IMG/VR virus record: IMGVR_UViG_3300022187_000227 | Location: 1-24,532 of that record | DNA length: 24,532 bases | Source: a virus | Strand: one strand, 5' to 3' | Part shown: piece by piece, positions 1-7,260 of the stretch | Layout: every line of letters starts with the position of its first letter | Position numbering within the stretch: position 1 is the stretch's first letter | Notes under the pieces: model-generated | Databases searched by the model: none | Told to the model about the DNA's origin: nothing | Seen by the model: the letters and a program-made list of their open reading frames with translations, nothing else | Translations under genes and position numbers: made by a program

Positions 1-314
1 ATTTTATATACGGCATCATTAATCTTTTCACTCAATGTTCCACTAAAAGAATTTTGTTCACTAACATTTGAATATGGAACTTCTCCTTGCGGAAGTAGAG
101 AAATAATACTCTCATCAAAATTCCATACTAATATAGTTTTCAATGATGGATCATCATACTTTTGTAAGACTTGAATTTTTTTAACTGTTGATCTTTGTTT
201 ATCAACAAGAGATAAAACTTCAAACAAAAAAGGATTTGAAGGTAATTCTTGAATTGGTTTTTCGGACACCACAACTTTTTTAGTTGATACTTTTTTAGTA
301 GGTGTCTTCGTCAT
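1..314 (-). CDS. Conserved cyanophage-type protein of unknown function, 3' end cut by window edge (DUF6433-like)
   Basis: An open frame runs from an ATG at 314 to the left edge without a stop (104 codons seen). The protein starts MTKTPTKKVSTKKVVV, a Lys/Thr-rich lead, followed by a globular part with ELPSNPFLFEVLSLVDKQRS, KKIQVLQKYDDPSLK and IWNFDESIISLLPQGEVPY-like text (here VWNFDESIISLLPQGEVPY). From memory this resembles a small family conserved in T4-like cyanophages and annotated DUF6433; no function is known to me. It overlaps the 3' end of the upstream membrane-protein gene by 20 nt, so the two are probably translationally coupled. An alternative in-frame ATG lies at 332; I prefer 314 because it begins the recognisable N-terminus, but neither has a strong Shine-Dalgarno. 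The coding call is firm; the family name is not. Confidence 0.75.
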   Translation of the reverse strand, partial: MTKTPTKKVSTKKVVVSEKPIQELPSNPFLFEVLSLVDKQRSTVKKIQVLQKYDDPSLKTILVWNFDESIISLLPQGEVPYSNVSEQNSFSGTLSEKINDAVYK

Positions 315-525
315 CTGTGTCTTCGTGCTCATAATCGTTTTCAAATCTAAAGGCAATTACTTCATCAGGAATAACATTTCCATGATTATCATAAAACTCA
401 GGATGCATTTTTGGCCTCTCCTGATAATTTAACATATACTCTCTGGCAGCCCAACCCCCCAATATTCCAAGTATAAAAAACATTATTGTCAAGAATGACC
501 CAAATACTAAACTAATTGCTAACAT
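295..525 (-). CDS. Small membrane-anchored cyanophage protein, function unknown
   Basis: 76 residues. Residues 1-26 form one strongly hydrophobic segment (LAISLVFGSFLTIMFFILGILGG) ending in WAAREYM, so the protein is probably held in the inner membrane by a single N-terminal helix. The remainder is polar and ends in an acidic tail (YEHEDTDDEDTY). A middle stretch, HPEFYDNHGNVIPDE, looks like the conserved part. The start is supported by a good Shine-Dalgarno (GGAG, 8 nt before the ATG). It lies between the small TTG-started gene upstream and the DUF6433-like gene, which it overlaps by 20 nt. I recall similar small proteins next to this gene in T4-like cyanophages, but cannot name a function. 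A holin-like role is conceivable from its size, but the long acidic tail and single segment give no real support. Confidence 0.75.
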   Translation of the reverse strand: MLAISLVFGSFLTIMFFILGILGGWAAREYMLNYQERPKMHPEFYDNHGNVIPDEVIAFRFENDYEHEDTDDEDTY

Positions 526-541
526 TTTTTATCTCCAGAAA

Positions 542-760
542 CTACTGATTTTTTGTCACATTTAATGTAAATTCAAAGTATATTTGTATTTTTCTATTAA
601 AGAAACAAATCAGTTTTTGAAAAATTATTCCAAAGGGTTTAGATCTTTTTTTCTTTCCTCCAGTGAGTATAAATTCAAATCCACGATTTTTTTTGTGGTT
701 AAAGTTATTTATGTCAGCATTAGACAGCTTTTTTTTCCTTAAGAAATTTAATCGTTTCAA
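542..760 (-). CDS. Small basic protein with TTG start, overlapping the glutaredoxin gene
   Basis: 72 residues. There is no ATG in this frame; the best start is TTG at 760, preceded 5 nt upstream by a perfect AGGAGG (766-771). Translation from it would overlap the last 41 nt of the glutaredoxin gene in another frame. The body looks like a genuine small protein rather than noise: KKNRGFEFILTGGKKKRSK, then a hydrophobic/aromatic stretch GIIFQKLICFFNRK and a regular end IQIYFEFTLNVTKNQ that alternates like a beta strand. Without it there would be a 194-nt hole in an otherwise gap-free operon. The first dozen residues (LKRLNFLRKKKL) are imposed by the glutaredoxin overlap and may not be conserved. 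No function can be assigned. The main alternative is non-coding spacer. Confidence 0.55.
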   Translation of the reverse strand: MKRLNFLRKKKLSNADINNFNHKKNRGFEFILTGGKKKRSKPFGIIFQKLICFFNRKIQIYFEFTLNVTKNQ

Positions 761-956
761 CGCACCCTCCTATTTTTTTACCATCACAAGATACTTGTGG
801 AAATGTTGTATTATTTCCAAATTCAGAATAGAATTCATCCCTACTAAAGTCTTCGTCTAAAGTATATACGACAAAACTACTATTTGTCATTTCTAAGACT
901 TGTTTAACTTTATAGCAATAAGGACAATTTTCTTTCGAATAAACTGTAAAATTCAT
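720..956 (-). CDS. Glutaredoxin
   Basis: 78 residues, the usual length of phage and small bacterial glutaredoxins. Redox motif CPYC at residues 11-14, cis-proline loop TFPQV at 51-55 and the glutathione-binding GGC at 63-65 are all present and in the right order in a thioredoxin fold. It would reduce disulfides with glutathione; in T4-like phages the usual partner is ribonucleotide reductase, supplying electrons for dNTP synthesis during infection. No reductase gene lies in the window, so the partner is inferred. The ATG at 956 follows a 41-nt gap after the glycosyltransferase gene. The 3' end overlaps the next small gene. Similarity to T4 NrdC or E. coli GrxC is at fold level, so I give no symbol. 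Confidence 0.93.
   Translation of the reverse strand: MNFTVYSKENCPYCYKVKQVLEMTNSSFVVYTLDEDFSRDEFYSEFGNNTTFPQVSCDGKKIGGCVETIKFLKEKKAV
766..771 (-). promoter_or_regulatory. Strong Shine-Dalgarno that decides a TTG start
   Basis: Read on the minus strand, AGGAGG is followed by GTGCG and then TTG at 760-758. It lies inside the glutaredoxin gene, in the codons of its conserved Gly-Gly-Cys segment, so part of the match is explained by coding constraint. It is nevertheless the only initiation signal for the 542-760 frame, since the nearby GTG runs into a stop after one codon. Confidence 0.45.
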
Positions 957-997
957 AATTGAGGTAAAGAGTATAATTTTTATTATATATTAGTTTT

Positions 998-3079
998 TTA
1001 AAAACCCATATTTTTTCTACGTACAAATTTTAAGTCATATGTAGTATATGTAATTGGGATACTGGGATTATTATATGGATATTGATGTGGATGATACTCC
1101 CAATTAGAATCTCTCCAATTATTCCCCCACTTTTCTGCAATGTAGTACATATTACAATCGTGAGAGTAATCAACCTTTTCTTTTAAAGATAAATCGGTTC
1201 TCCAAGTTTGAGATCCACTTGTTTTGTAATCTACATCACCATGAAGATAGTCATTATCAAGAGATTCTGTTTTTATGTTTTTCAGCATAAGACGAATGTG
1301 ATAATCACAATCTTCAACATATGCTGGATAAAAATTCTCATCGAATAATCCGCATTCTTGAATTACCCAGTCTTTAATTAAAAATAAATCCCACTGAAAT
1401 TCTTTACCTTTCACAACTCCAACGTCTTCTTTTTCAGATGTTCTTACCATAGTGTCCAAGAATCCAGGAGTAAATGCAATGTCATGACTTGCAATAATCC
1501 AATAAGGATTCATCATATAAGATTTAATAATTAAATTCCAAGCACCAGAGCATCCAATATTTGATGGAAGATTGCAAACTGTAATTTTTTTAATAAATCT
1601 ATGTGATGATTTAGACAACTTCTCCAATTCTTCGTCAAGTTCTCCCCTACCATTATTATTAATAACACATAGTTCATTAACGGGATAGTCGATACTGTCA
1701 ATTAATCTTTGCAACCAATGAATTCCATTTACGATTGGAACACCAATAACTGGAATTGGTTTAAAATATTCTGCAGTGTCTACTCCAATATTTCTTAAAT
1801 TACTTTCCACCTTAGACCTGTATTCATTAGTCAGTGGATAATTTTTTATAAGATCTAATAAAATTTCTTTACTCTCTTCAGACTTTCCCCACCACCAAGC
1901 AGCGAGTGATTTTTCATAAAGCAATCCATATTTTCCAGGATATTCTACATCAGTAATCAGATCTGGATGAGATTCAAAATCAGCATACATCAATCCATTA
2001 TTGGCCTGAATGTAACAATCTTGCCACCATTGTCTCACTTCGGCAAACCTACTTAAAAGAAAGTATGCTTCTGGACGAGATGGAATTAAACAGAGTGCTT
2101 GCTCAAGAAGTGATTTTGCACTACCATCCCTAGTTCCCTGTTTCTGATAACAATATGATGCCCTAATTAATGCCTCATATGCAAGATGTTCATTTTCAGA
2201 TCTTTCTGCACATCTAAGAAAATAAGATAGTGCAGGTGCTGTATGCCCGTTGTTCTCATACCAAACACCCAATTTAAAATTATTAAGTGCATTTTCAGTA
2301 TCTAAAGAAAATTCAGTAATAAGATTCTGAAGACTTTCGTTTTGATTTATCATGATAGTTTCATCAATAAATTTACCTTTCCAATATTCTAAAACTTGTT
2401 TATTTGCATGATAATGGTTATTTTTTTGCCCCGCATTTACATCATCGTCTTGATCCTTCGAAAAGGTAGATTCAAAACTAATTTCTTCAACAAATAATGG
2501 AACAGTATATGTTTTTCCAAGAGTTGTAAAAAGAATATTTTCGATCAAAGGCATTACAGAAGAATTTGGTATTTCTAAGCAATACTCATTCCCCTTGATG
2601 TAAGTATCTATAAGTATTTTAGCATACTTTCTTTTGATAATATACGCTGTGGCACTCCAATCATCCCAATACCTTTCTCTAAGTTTAAAATCTCCAAAAT
2701 CTTTGCGTATAGTTAACAACTGTACGGCATCCCAATCGTCTGGAAGTGAATTGATAAATTCTTGCCAGGTAAAATCCCAGTAAGGTATTGTCTCTAAACT
2801 AAGATCATCCTCACAAAAAAATGCATAATCATCATCATAATTATCATACCATTCTTTAATTGCTTTTAGGTGTGAAACACAACATCCAGCAGTTCCAGAA
2901 TTTAATTGATATAAGTATTCTCCTGTAACAACATCTTCAGATTCTGAAAACCTTTTAGATATTAAAGAATTAATATGAATTCCATAATTTAAAAACTGTT
3001 TTTCAATATTTTTTTGACGCTCCGTAGATTCTTCGAGAGACAGGTAATAAGATGTGGGAAAATTATTTAATTTTGTCAT
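998..3079 (-). CDS. Fused glycosyltransferase: GT25-like domain, TPR-like middle, GT2-like domain
   Basis: 693 residues in three parts. Residues 8-205 resemble the GT25 family (lipooligosaccharide and collagen-type transferases): YYLSLEESTERQKNIEKQF at 11-29, GCCVSH at 65-70 and the acidic CEDD at 89-92, the likely metal/sugar-nucleotide site. Residues about 262-430 are helical with TPR-like spacing (ALNNFKLGVWYENNGHTAPAL, SAKSLLEQALCLIPSRPEAY). Residues about 440-640 look like a GT2 (GT-A) fold: VINNNGRG at 472-479, NIGCSGAWN at 507-515, SHDIAF at 531-536 in the DxD position, and AYVEDCDYHIRL at 586-597. It probably adds two different sugars in turn, with the TPR region as spacer or partner-binding site. 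Donors and acceptor are unknown. Its ATG overlaps the stop of the preceding gene (ATGA), so the two are translationally coupled and probably act on the same glycan. Confidence 0.85.
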   Translation of the reverse strand: MTKLNNFPTSYYLSLEESTERQKNIEKQFLNYGIHINSLISKRFSESEDVVTGEYLYQLNSGTAGCCVSHLKAIKEWYDNYDDDYAFFCEDDLSLETIPYWDFTWQEFINSLPDDWDAVQLLTIRKDFGDFKLRERYWDDWSATAYIIKRKYAKILIDTYIKGNEYCLEIPNSSVMPLIENILFTTLGKTYTVPLFVEEISFESTFSKDQDDDVNAGQKNNHYHANKQVLEYWKGKFIDETIMINQNESLQNLITEFSLDTENALNNFKLGVWYENNGHTAPALSYFLRCAERSENEHLAYEALIRASYCYQKQGTRDGSAKSLLEQALCLIPSRPEAYFLLSRFAEVRQWWQDCYIQANNGLMYADFESHPDLITDVEYPGKYGLLYEKSLAAWWWGKSEESKEILLDLIKNYPLTNEYRSKVESNLRNIGVDTAEYFKPIPVIGVPIVNGIHWLQRLIDSIDYPVNELCVINNNGRGELDEELEKLSKSSHRFIKKITVCNLPSNIGCSGAWNLIIKSYMMNPYWIIASHDIAFTPGFLDTMVRTSEKEDVGVVKGKEFQWDLFLIKDWVIQECGLFDENFYPAYVEDCDYHIRLMLKNIKTESLDNDYLHGDVDYKTSGSQTWRTDLSLKEKVDYSHDCNMYYIAEKWGNNWRDSNWEYHPHQYPYNNPSIPITYTTYDLKFVRRKNMGF

Positions 3080-4776
3080 ACCTTTTTCGCAATAAAATAC
3101 TGTGGATTTACTTCAGTTACTTCCCATTTTGTCATTGGGTCTGCGCAAACGTAATCTTCTTTCATTTTAGATAACCATCCTTGATTTACATTTACATGCA
3201 TCTGTGCTAAAGAAAAATCAGTTTGCCATTCTAGTTCTTGTCCAGAAAATCCCCTGTGCTTCATTCGTTCTTTTATATCATCTTCATATCCTTTTTCAGT
3301 CACCTTTGCTTCAAAATTTTCTGTTCTTTTTTTGTCCGAGTGTGGTATATGAATGACGTTATGATCATAATCTAATCCTCGTTTTTTCAATCCAAGATTT
3401 TCTAATCTCATCATAATATCTTGGTCTTCTGAAGCATACCATTTACAAAATCTTTCAGAAAATCCATTTATTTTCATAAAGTTTGATTTGGAGACATACA
3501 GAAAACCAAACAGATATTTGTAATATGGATCAAATCCTATATCAATTGTATTCTGTCCGCATACAAAAGAATCATCATCAATCAAATATTCTTTATTATC
3601 AAAGAATTTAAAATACGGATTCAAAATATAATCACAATCCATTTTGAGAATATATTTACTTGTAGATAATGATGCCGCAAGATTAAGTGGTTGTGGTTGA
3701 TTAAAGTATTCTTGATCGGGAACAGAGATTACTTTAATTCTATTATCCCAAGATGTTAAATATTCTAACGATTTATCCGAACTCCAGTCTACAACTATAA
3801 CCTCAGAAATCTCATTGAAGTTTAACCAAGAACGAAGAGATATGTGTAAAGCATTGGATCTATTTTTGCAAGAACATATAGCAGTTATAGAATGTTTATC
3901 AAACACATTCTTAATTTTTTCTCGGGTATAATCTATGGTATTTTTCCACCAATCTAAAAGTTCTTGTTGCTTATCAATCATCGCTTGAGGATTTTCAGAT
4001 AAATGTATGCATTTATCTGCAGCCTCTTTCCAATTTGAAGCAAATATTGCAGGAAGTTTTTCTTTATATTGGAAAGACCATTTAATTTCATCATCATAAG
4101 AAACTATGACTGGAATAGCGCCGCAAACAATCGCTTCATAAATTCTCCAACAATCTATAGATGAATTTCCTCTTCCGATAGGGATGAATTTAGAGTTACT
4201 ATAAATTTCATGTATTTCTGGTTGAGATAATCCACCATTAGATGCGCAAATATGGTACCAAATTCGCAAGAAATTATTAATCATTTCTTGTCTGTCACCT
4301 TTTAAGTAACCAACCCAAGACCAAAAATATTTTCGATCATTAATTGGTTTTACATTTTCTAAATCTACAGGAAAATCATTCAAGTATCCTAAAGGCTTTT
4401 GAATTGTATTTTCTGTATATGTTTGATTCCACTGAAAATGCTCTTTTATAAACAACTCACAGTGATTTGCAAGTGAATTGTGGATATTATTATTCTCTTG
4501 CCAGAATTCATCCGATAATTGAATGATAATCTTTGGTTTTACTTTTTTGACAACCTCTAGAACTACTTCAAATGGTGGTGCATATCCAAAATGAACTTCA
4601 ACATTTGGTTGCCTACAACTATAAACTAGTACATCAAACTTTTTATCGTGTATTTGATCAGCATTTAAATACTCAACATCTTTTTCGTACCCATTTAGTA
4701 AATCATTTAAGATAAAATCATGAGTTAAAATTACATCTCTGGATAATAGATTGAGAAAAACTACAGAAATTTTCAT
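3076..4776 (-). CDS. Fused glycosyltransferase: exostosin-like (GT47-type) domain plus GT2-like domain
   Basis: I start this at the ATG at 4776, 5 nt after the preceding stop, giving 566 residues beginning MKISVVFLNLLSR; a longer TTG-started reading from 4809 only adds residues overlapping the previous gene. Residues about 1-290 look like an exostosin-type GT-B transferase: IIIQLSDEFW at 83-92, WSWVGYLKG at 152-160 and the signature RGNSSIDCWRIYEAIVCGA at 202-220 followed by IPVIV. Residues about 296-500 are a GT-A domain: ITAICSCKNRSNAL at 297-310, VIVVDWSSDKS at 327-337, metal-binding KMDCDY at 378-383 and GFSERFCKWYASEDQDIMM at 438-456 followed by RL. It is thus a two-headed sugar transferase; linkages and donors cannot be read. 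It lies between the GH130-like gene and the next fused transferase, with ATGA overlap downstream. Confidence 0.85.
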   Translation of the reverse strand: MKISVVFLNLLSRDVILTHDFILNDLLNGYEKDVEYLNADQIHDKKFDVLVYSCRQPNVEVHFGYAPPFEVVLEVVKKVKPKIIIQLSDEFWQENNNIHNSLANHCELFIKEHFQWNQTYTENTIQKPLGYLNDFPVDLENVKPINDRKYFWSWVGYLKGDRQEMINNFLRIWYHICASNGGLSQPEIHEIYSNSKFIPIGRGNSSIDCWRIYEAIVCGAIPVIVSYDDEIKWSFQYKEKLPAIFASNWKEAADKCIHLSENPQAMIDKQQELLDWWKNTIDYTREKIKNVFDKHSITAICSCKNRSNALHISLRSWLNFNEISEVIVVDWSSDKSLEYLTSWDNRIKVISVPDQEYFNQPQPLNLAASLSTSKYILKMDCDYILNPYFKFFDNKEYLIDDDSFVCGQNTIDIGFDPYYKYLFGFLYVSKSNFMKINGFSERFCKWYASEDQDIMMRLENLGLKKRGLDYDHNVIHIPHSDKKRTENFEAKVTEKGYEDDIKERMKHRGFSGQELEWQTDFSLAQMHVNVNQGWLSKMKEDYVCADPMTKWEVTEVNPQYFIAKKV

Positions 4777-4780
4777 ACAC

Positions 4781-5776
4781 TTAATCTTCAAAAATAAAAT
4801 CTTGAACAAACTTTTGAGAAACTCTCAATACATAAGCAGCATTATCTTGAAATCCAAATGTAATTAAATAATCATCATTATATTCACACATACCAACTGC
4901 AAATTCAACTTCAGCATTTAAAAATGCAAATTGCTTAGAGACTTTTGCAATATCCCAGTTTTTATCCCAAACAATAAACCTATGACGATACGTTCCATCT
5001 TTTCTATCCGCTGGACTACGGAAAAGATAAGTTTCGTGATTAAGGCAAAACCTATATTCTTCTCCCATAGGAATAACTTGAGATCCACCTCTAAGATCTA
5101 TACATCCAAGATCTCTCCAGTTTTTAACTAATACCTGATCGGTGGTTTGAGTTTCAATATTATACTTAACAACTTCAGTACCATTAGTCCACTTTACAAA
5201 GTGGTATGGCATATCCAAAATCGGCATCCAATTTTTTTCACAATAAGATCCAGCATCTCCAGTATGTCCTGGAACAGGAATTCGATTTTGATTTAATTCC
5301 TTTACACCATTCTCAGTAATTTCAATTTCACATAACTCCATTCTTCCCGTGCCAATGGTGTCAAGATCACGTCGAACACCGCAAGCATATAATTTTCCAT
5401 CCCATCTTACAAGTCTAGCATCTTCAAGACCAACAAACTCCCAAAGTTCTTTATCAGGATGTTTGGAGGTATCAATATGATGATACCATTTTATATTCAT
5501 ATTCTCGTCCAGTTCACATACAATATTCCAGGTACGTAAACGGAGATCATCCTCTGGATGAATATAAACAAGTGGTCCCCAATGATGTTCAAATTTTTTC
5601 TTCTCTGAATGATAGAGAGTGTAATTAATATTCCTAAGGTTTGCAATAATTCTACCGTTATCATTATAAATTGAAGGATTCGTAATAGCAGGTCCCCTCA
5701 ATTCTGATGATGGAATTAAAAGTGGGTGAATTGATCCACCATTTTCTAAGGCAAGTTTTACAAAATTTTCAGACAT
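4781..5776 (-). CDS. GH130-like five-bladed beta-propeller protein (glycoside phosphorylase or hydrolase family)
   Basis: 331 residues, close to the usual size of GH130 mannoside phosphorylases. Features that fit are TNPSIYNDNGRIIANLRNIN (residues 32-51), GLEDARLVRWDGKLYACG (116-133, the GxEDxR element), EKNWMPI (180-186), DLRGGSQVI (227-235) and EVEFAVGM near 289-296. GH130 enzymes reversibly phosphorolyse beta-mannosides, or hydrolyse them; phosphate-binding residues cannot be confirmed by eye, so activity is inference. There is no signal peptide, so it acts in the infected cell or is carried in the virion. It is the first gene of a three-gene sugar unit (this, then two double glycosyltransferases), transcribed away from the divergent oxygenase. 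In that setting it may supply sugar-1-phosphate, trim an acceptor, or act only as a glycan-binding propeller. Confidence 0.72.
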   Translation of the reverse strand: MSENFVKLALENGGSIHPLLIPSSELRGPAITNPSIYNDNGRIIANLRNINYTLYHSEKKKFEHHWGPLVYIHPEDDLRLRTWNIVCELDENMNIKWYHHIDTSKHPDKELWEFVGLEDARLVRWDGKLYACGVRRDLDTIGTGRMELCEIEITENGVKELNQNRIPVPGHTGDAGSYCEKNWMPILDMPYHFVKWTNGTEVVKYNIETQTTDQVLVKNWRDLGCIDLRGGSQVIPMGEEYRFCLNHETYLFRSPADRKDGTYRHRFIVWDKNWDIAKVSKQFAFLNAEVEFAVGMCEYNDDYLITFGFQDNAAYVLRVSQKFVQDFIFED

Positions 5777-5801
5777 AAATTGCTCGTATATAACAAAAAA
5801 T

Positions 5802-5809
5802 TATTTTTA
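5802..5809 (-). promoter_or_regulatory. Possible T4-like late promoter for the sugar cluster
   Basis: TAAAAATA on the minus strand matches the T4-type late -10 TATAAATA at 7 of 8 positions and lies 25 nt before the start of the GH130-like gene, in the only divergent intergenic region. The region is very AT-rich, so chance matches are likely. Confidence 0.35.
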
Positions 5810-5873
5810 AATTTAGTACTTTGATCATTACACTCACTATATATGATAGCACTGATAAGGTCCCAATGTCAAC

Positions 5874-5902
5874 TTGACAAACCTTAGAAAACCAAGTAGA
5901 CT
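5874..5902 (+). promoter_or_regulatory. Sigma70-like promoter for the plus-strand oxygenase
   Basis: TTGACA (perfect -35) at 5874-5879, a 17-nt spacer, and TAGACT (4 of 6 to TATAAT) at 5897-5902. Transcription would start near 5909, leaving a leader of about 40 nt before the ATG at 5952. Early genes of T4-like cyanophages use host sigma70-type promoters, so this gene may be expressed early, unlike the late structural genes around it. Confidence 0.5.
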
Positions 5903-5951
5903 ACCTTTGTCCCGGTTAAAGATACATAATATTAATAATTATAAAGTAACT

Positions 5952-6533
5952 ATGAGTTCTTCGTTTTTAAAGAAAGGTTGGTATTATATTCCAGATATAA
6001 TTACAAAAGAAGAAGCAATACAAATTAAATATAAGAACTTAACTGGGGCTGTAAGAGATCTTGGAGGTCTTAAAACACACTTTGATCCAGAAAGAGGCAA
6101 TGTATTAACATGCTATGCTCCACCGGCATGTGCTTTTGTAATGAAAAGAATTCAACCACTCCTAGAGAATTTAGTTGGTGAAGAACTCATACCTTCGTAT
6201 TGGTTCTCTACAACATATCACAATAAAGGATGGATGAACTGTCATACTGATAGACCATCTTGTGAAATATCAGTAACGATGAATATTTGTGGAGATGCTG
6301 CTTGGCCTATTAAACTTAAAGATTTAGAAGGAAACAAACAATCTGTAGTTACACCTGTAGGATGTGGACTTGCTTATCTTGGAATAGATGTTCCTCATTG
6401 GAGAAGTCCATTAAGAACTCATCCAAATGACAGATTTATGCAACTCTTTCTGCACTTTGTAAGAAAAAATGGTCCTTGTGCAGAATATGCATATGATAAA
6501 AATCAAAAGTGTTATGAATTATTGAGCAGGTGA
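5952..6533 (+). CDS. 2OG-Fe(II) oxygenase family protein (only plus-strand gene)
   Basis: 193 residues from the ATG at 5952 (MSSSFLKKGWYYIPDIITKEEA). A longer in-frame reading from a TTG at 5874 would start inside the -35 box and is less likely. The 2-oxoglutarate/Fe(II) triad is visible as H98-x-D100 (CHTDRPSCEISVTMNI) and H149 (DVPHWRSPL), with R161 (HPNDRFMQLFLHFV) the probable 2OG-carboxylate ligand. The N-terminal phrase about coming to GWYYIPDIITKEEA is typical of the domain's entry. Such enzymes hydroxylate or demethylate an organic substrate; the substrate here is unknown. It is inverted relative to every other gene, has its own promoter, and its 3' end overlaps the convergent gene by 15 nt with no terminator. 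It is unlike the other oxygenase in the window outside the motif residues. Confidence 0.83.
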   Translation: MSSSFLKKGWYYIPDIITKEEAIQIKYKNLTGAVRDLGGLKTHFDPERGNVLTCYAPPACAFVMKRIQPLLENLVGEELIPSYWFSTTYHNKGWMNCHTDRPSCEISVTMNICGDAAWPIKLKDLEGNKQSVVTPVGCGLAYLGIDVPHWRSPLRTHPNDRFMQLFLHFVRKNGPCAEYAYDKNQKCYELLSR

Positions 6534-7256
6534 TTCTTCTTCTGGAAGTGGTGGAAGAGGATCATTAATCATATTAATACTTCTTACTTGATCAAATGTA
6601 GTTGTTAGTTTCACCAACTCCTCATTACCTTGCAAATTAACTGGAAGTGATGGGTATGAGGTTGGAAAAGTATCAGAATTTGGAAGTACTCTTAATGCTT
6701 GTCTCCAAGTTTTAAAATCTTCATCTAAGGTATTTCCTTGCTCGAATTCTTTTGTCACCATCCAATCGGTAAGTTTAAGCATTTTATCTCGATTAACTCT
6801 GAGAATATTATATCTTTTTTCTTTCTGACAATTATCAAAAGAAGTTATTTCATTATCCCATTGCTCTTGAGTTAGTATTGAAAGACCTTCAGATTCTTGA
6901 AGAACATATGGTTCTCTATAAACTATATCATAAACTGTTACTGTATGAAAATCTTCAGTTGGTTGATCAGGAGATTCTGGATTTATAATTTCTTCTTCAA
7001 CCTGTCTCTCGGCAGTGCTTACAATAGTAATGTTTGAATTATTTTGATAATCTTCCAATTCATTACTACCTACTGTAATCTCATACTGAAAATATTCTGG
7101 AACATGTGATAGAAAAAATGGAATGTCATTTTGGTCTATTAATTGATGTTGAGTTTCCAATCCTCTAATATTTGGCATCATCAAACCAAAACGAGTGTCT
7201 GTTGCCCATGCACCAGTATCACGATTAATCCAATAATGCTTAACTAATTGAGACAT
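6519..7256 (-). CDS. Tail-fibre-region protein with tail-assembly-chaperone-like C-terminal domain
   Basis: 245 residues. Residues about 145-195 match the pattern of the phage tail assembly chaperone domain (Phage_tail_APC type): RDKMLKLTDWMV at 156-167 and a tryptophan-led WRQALRVLP at 184-192, followed by a Pro-rich tail. The N-terminal part begins VKHYWINRDTGAWATDTR and holds an acidic linker (EEEIINPESPDQPTEDF) around 87-103. In other tailed phages small proteins with this domain lie beside tail-fibre genes and help fold or attach fibres. It follows the prolyl-hydroxylase-like gene by 4 nt and ends the minus-strand fibre operon by running 15 nt into the convergent oxygenase gene. Function as a fibre chaperone is inference from the domain and location. 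Confidence 0.75.
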   Translation of the reverse strand: MSQLVKHYWINRDTGAWATDTRFGLMMPNIRGLETQHQLIDQNDIPFFLSHVPEYFQYEITVGSNELEDYQNNSNITIVSTAERQVEEEIINPESPDQPTEDFHTVTVYDIVYREPYVLQESEGLSILTQEQWDNEITSFDNCQKEKRYNILRVNRDKMLKLTDWMVTKEFEQGNTLDEDFKTWRQALRVLPNSDTFPTSYPSLPVNLQGNEELVKLTTTFDQVRSINMINDPLPPLPEEESPAQ

Positions 7257-7260
7257 CTTT

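Noticed and set aside
663-860. Plus-strand open frame of 65 codons opposite the small TTG-started gene and glutaredoxin
   Set aside because: It lies antisense to two better-supported genes and its translation is low-complexity Phe/Lys/Arg text without a ribosome binding site.
992-1007. AT-only inverted repeat (runs of T and A) between the glycosyltransferase and glutaredoxin genes, considered as a terminator or operator
   Set aside because: It has almost no G-C pairs in the stem, overlaps the end of the coding region, and is expected in such AT-rich DNA.
5874-5951. N-terminal extension of the plus-strand oxygenase from a TTG at 5874
   Set aside because: The TTG is part of the likely -35 box, there is no Shine-Dalgarno, and the extra residues are basic and unlike the start of the oxygenase family; the ATG at 5952 fits the domain.
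6500-6560. Search for a bidirectional terminator where the two convergent genes overlap
   Set aside because: No G-C-rich hairpin followed by a T run is visible on either strand; the genes simply overlap by 15 nt.
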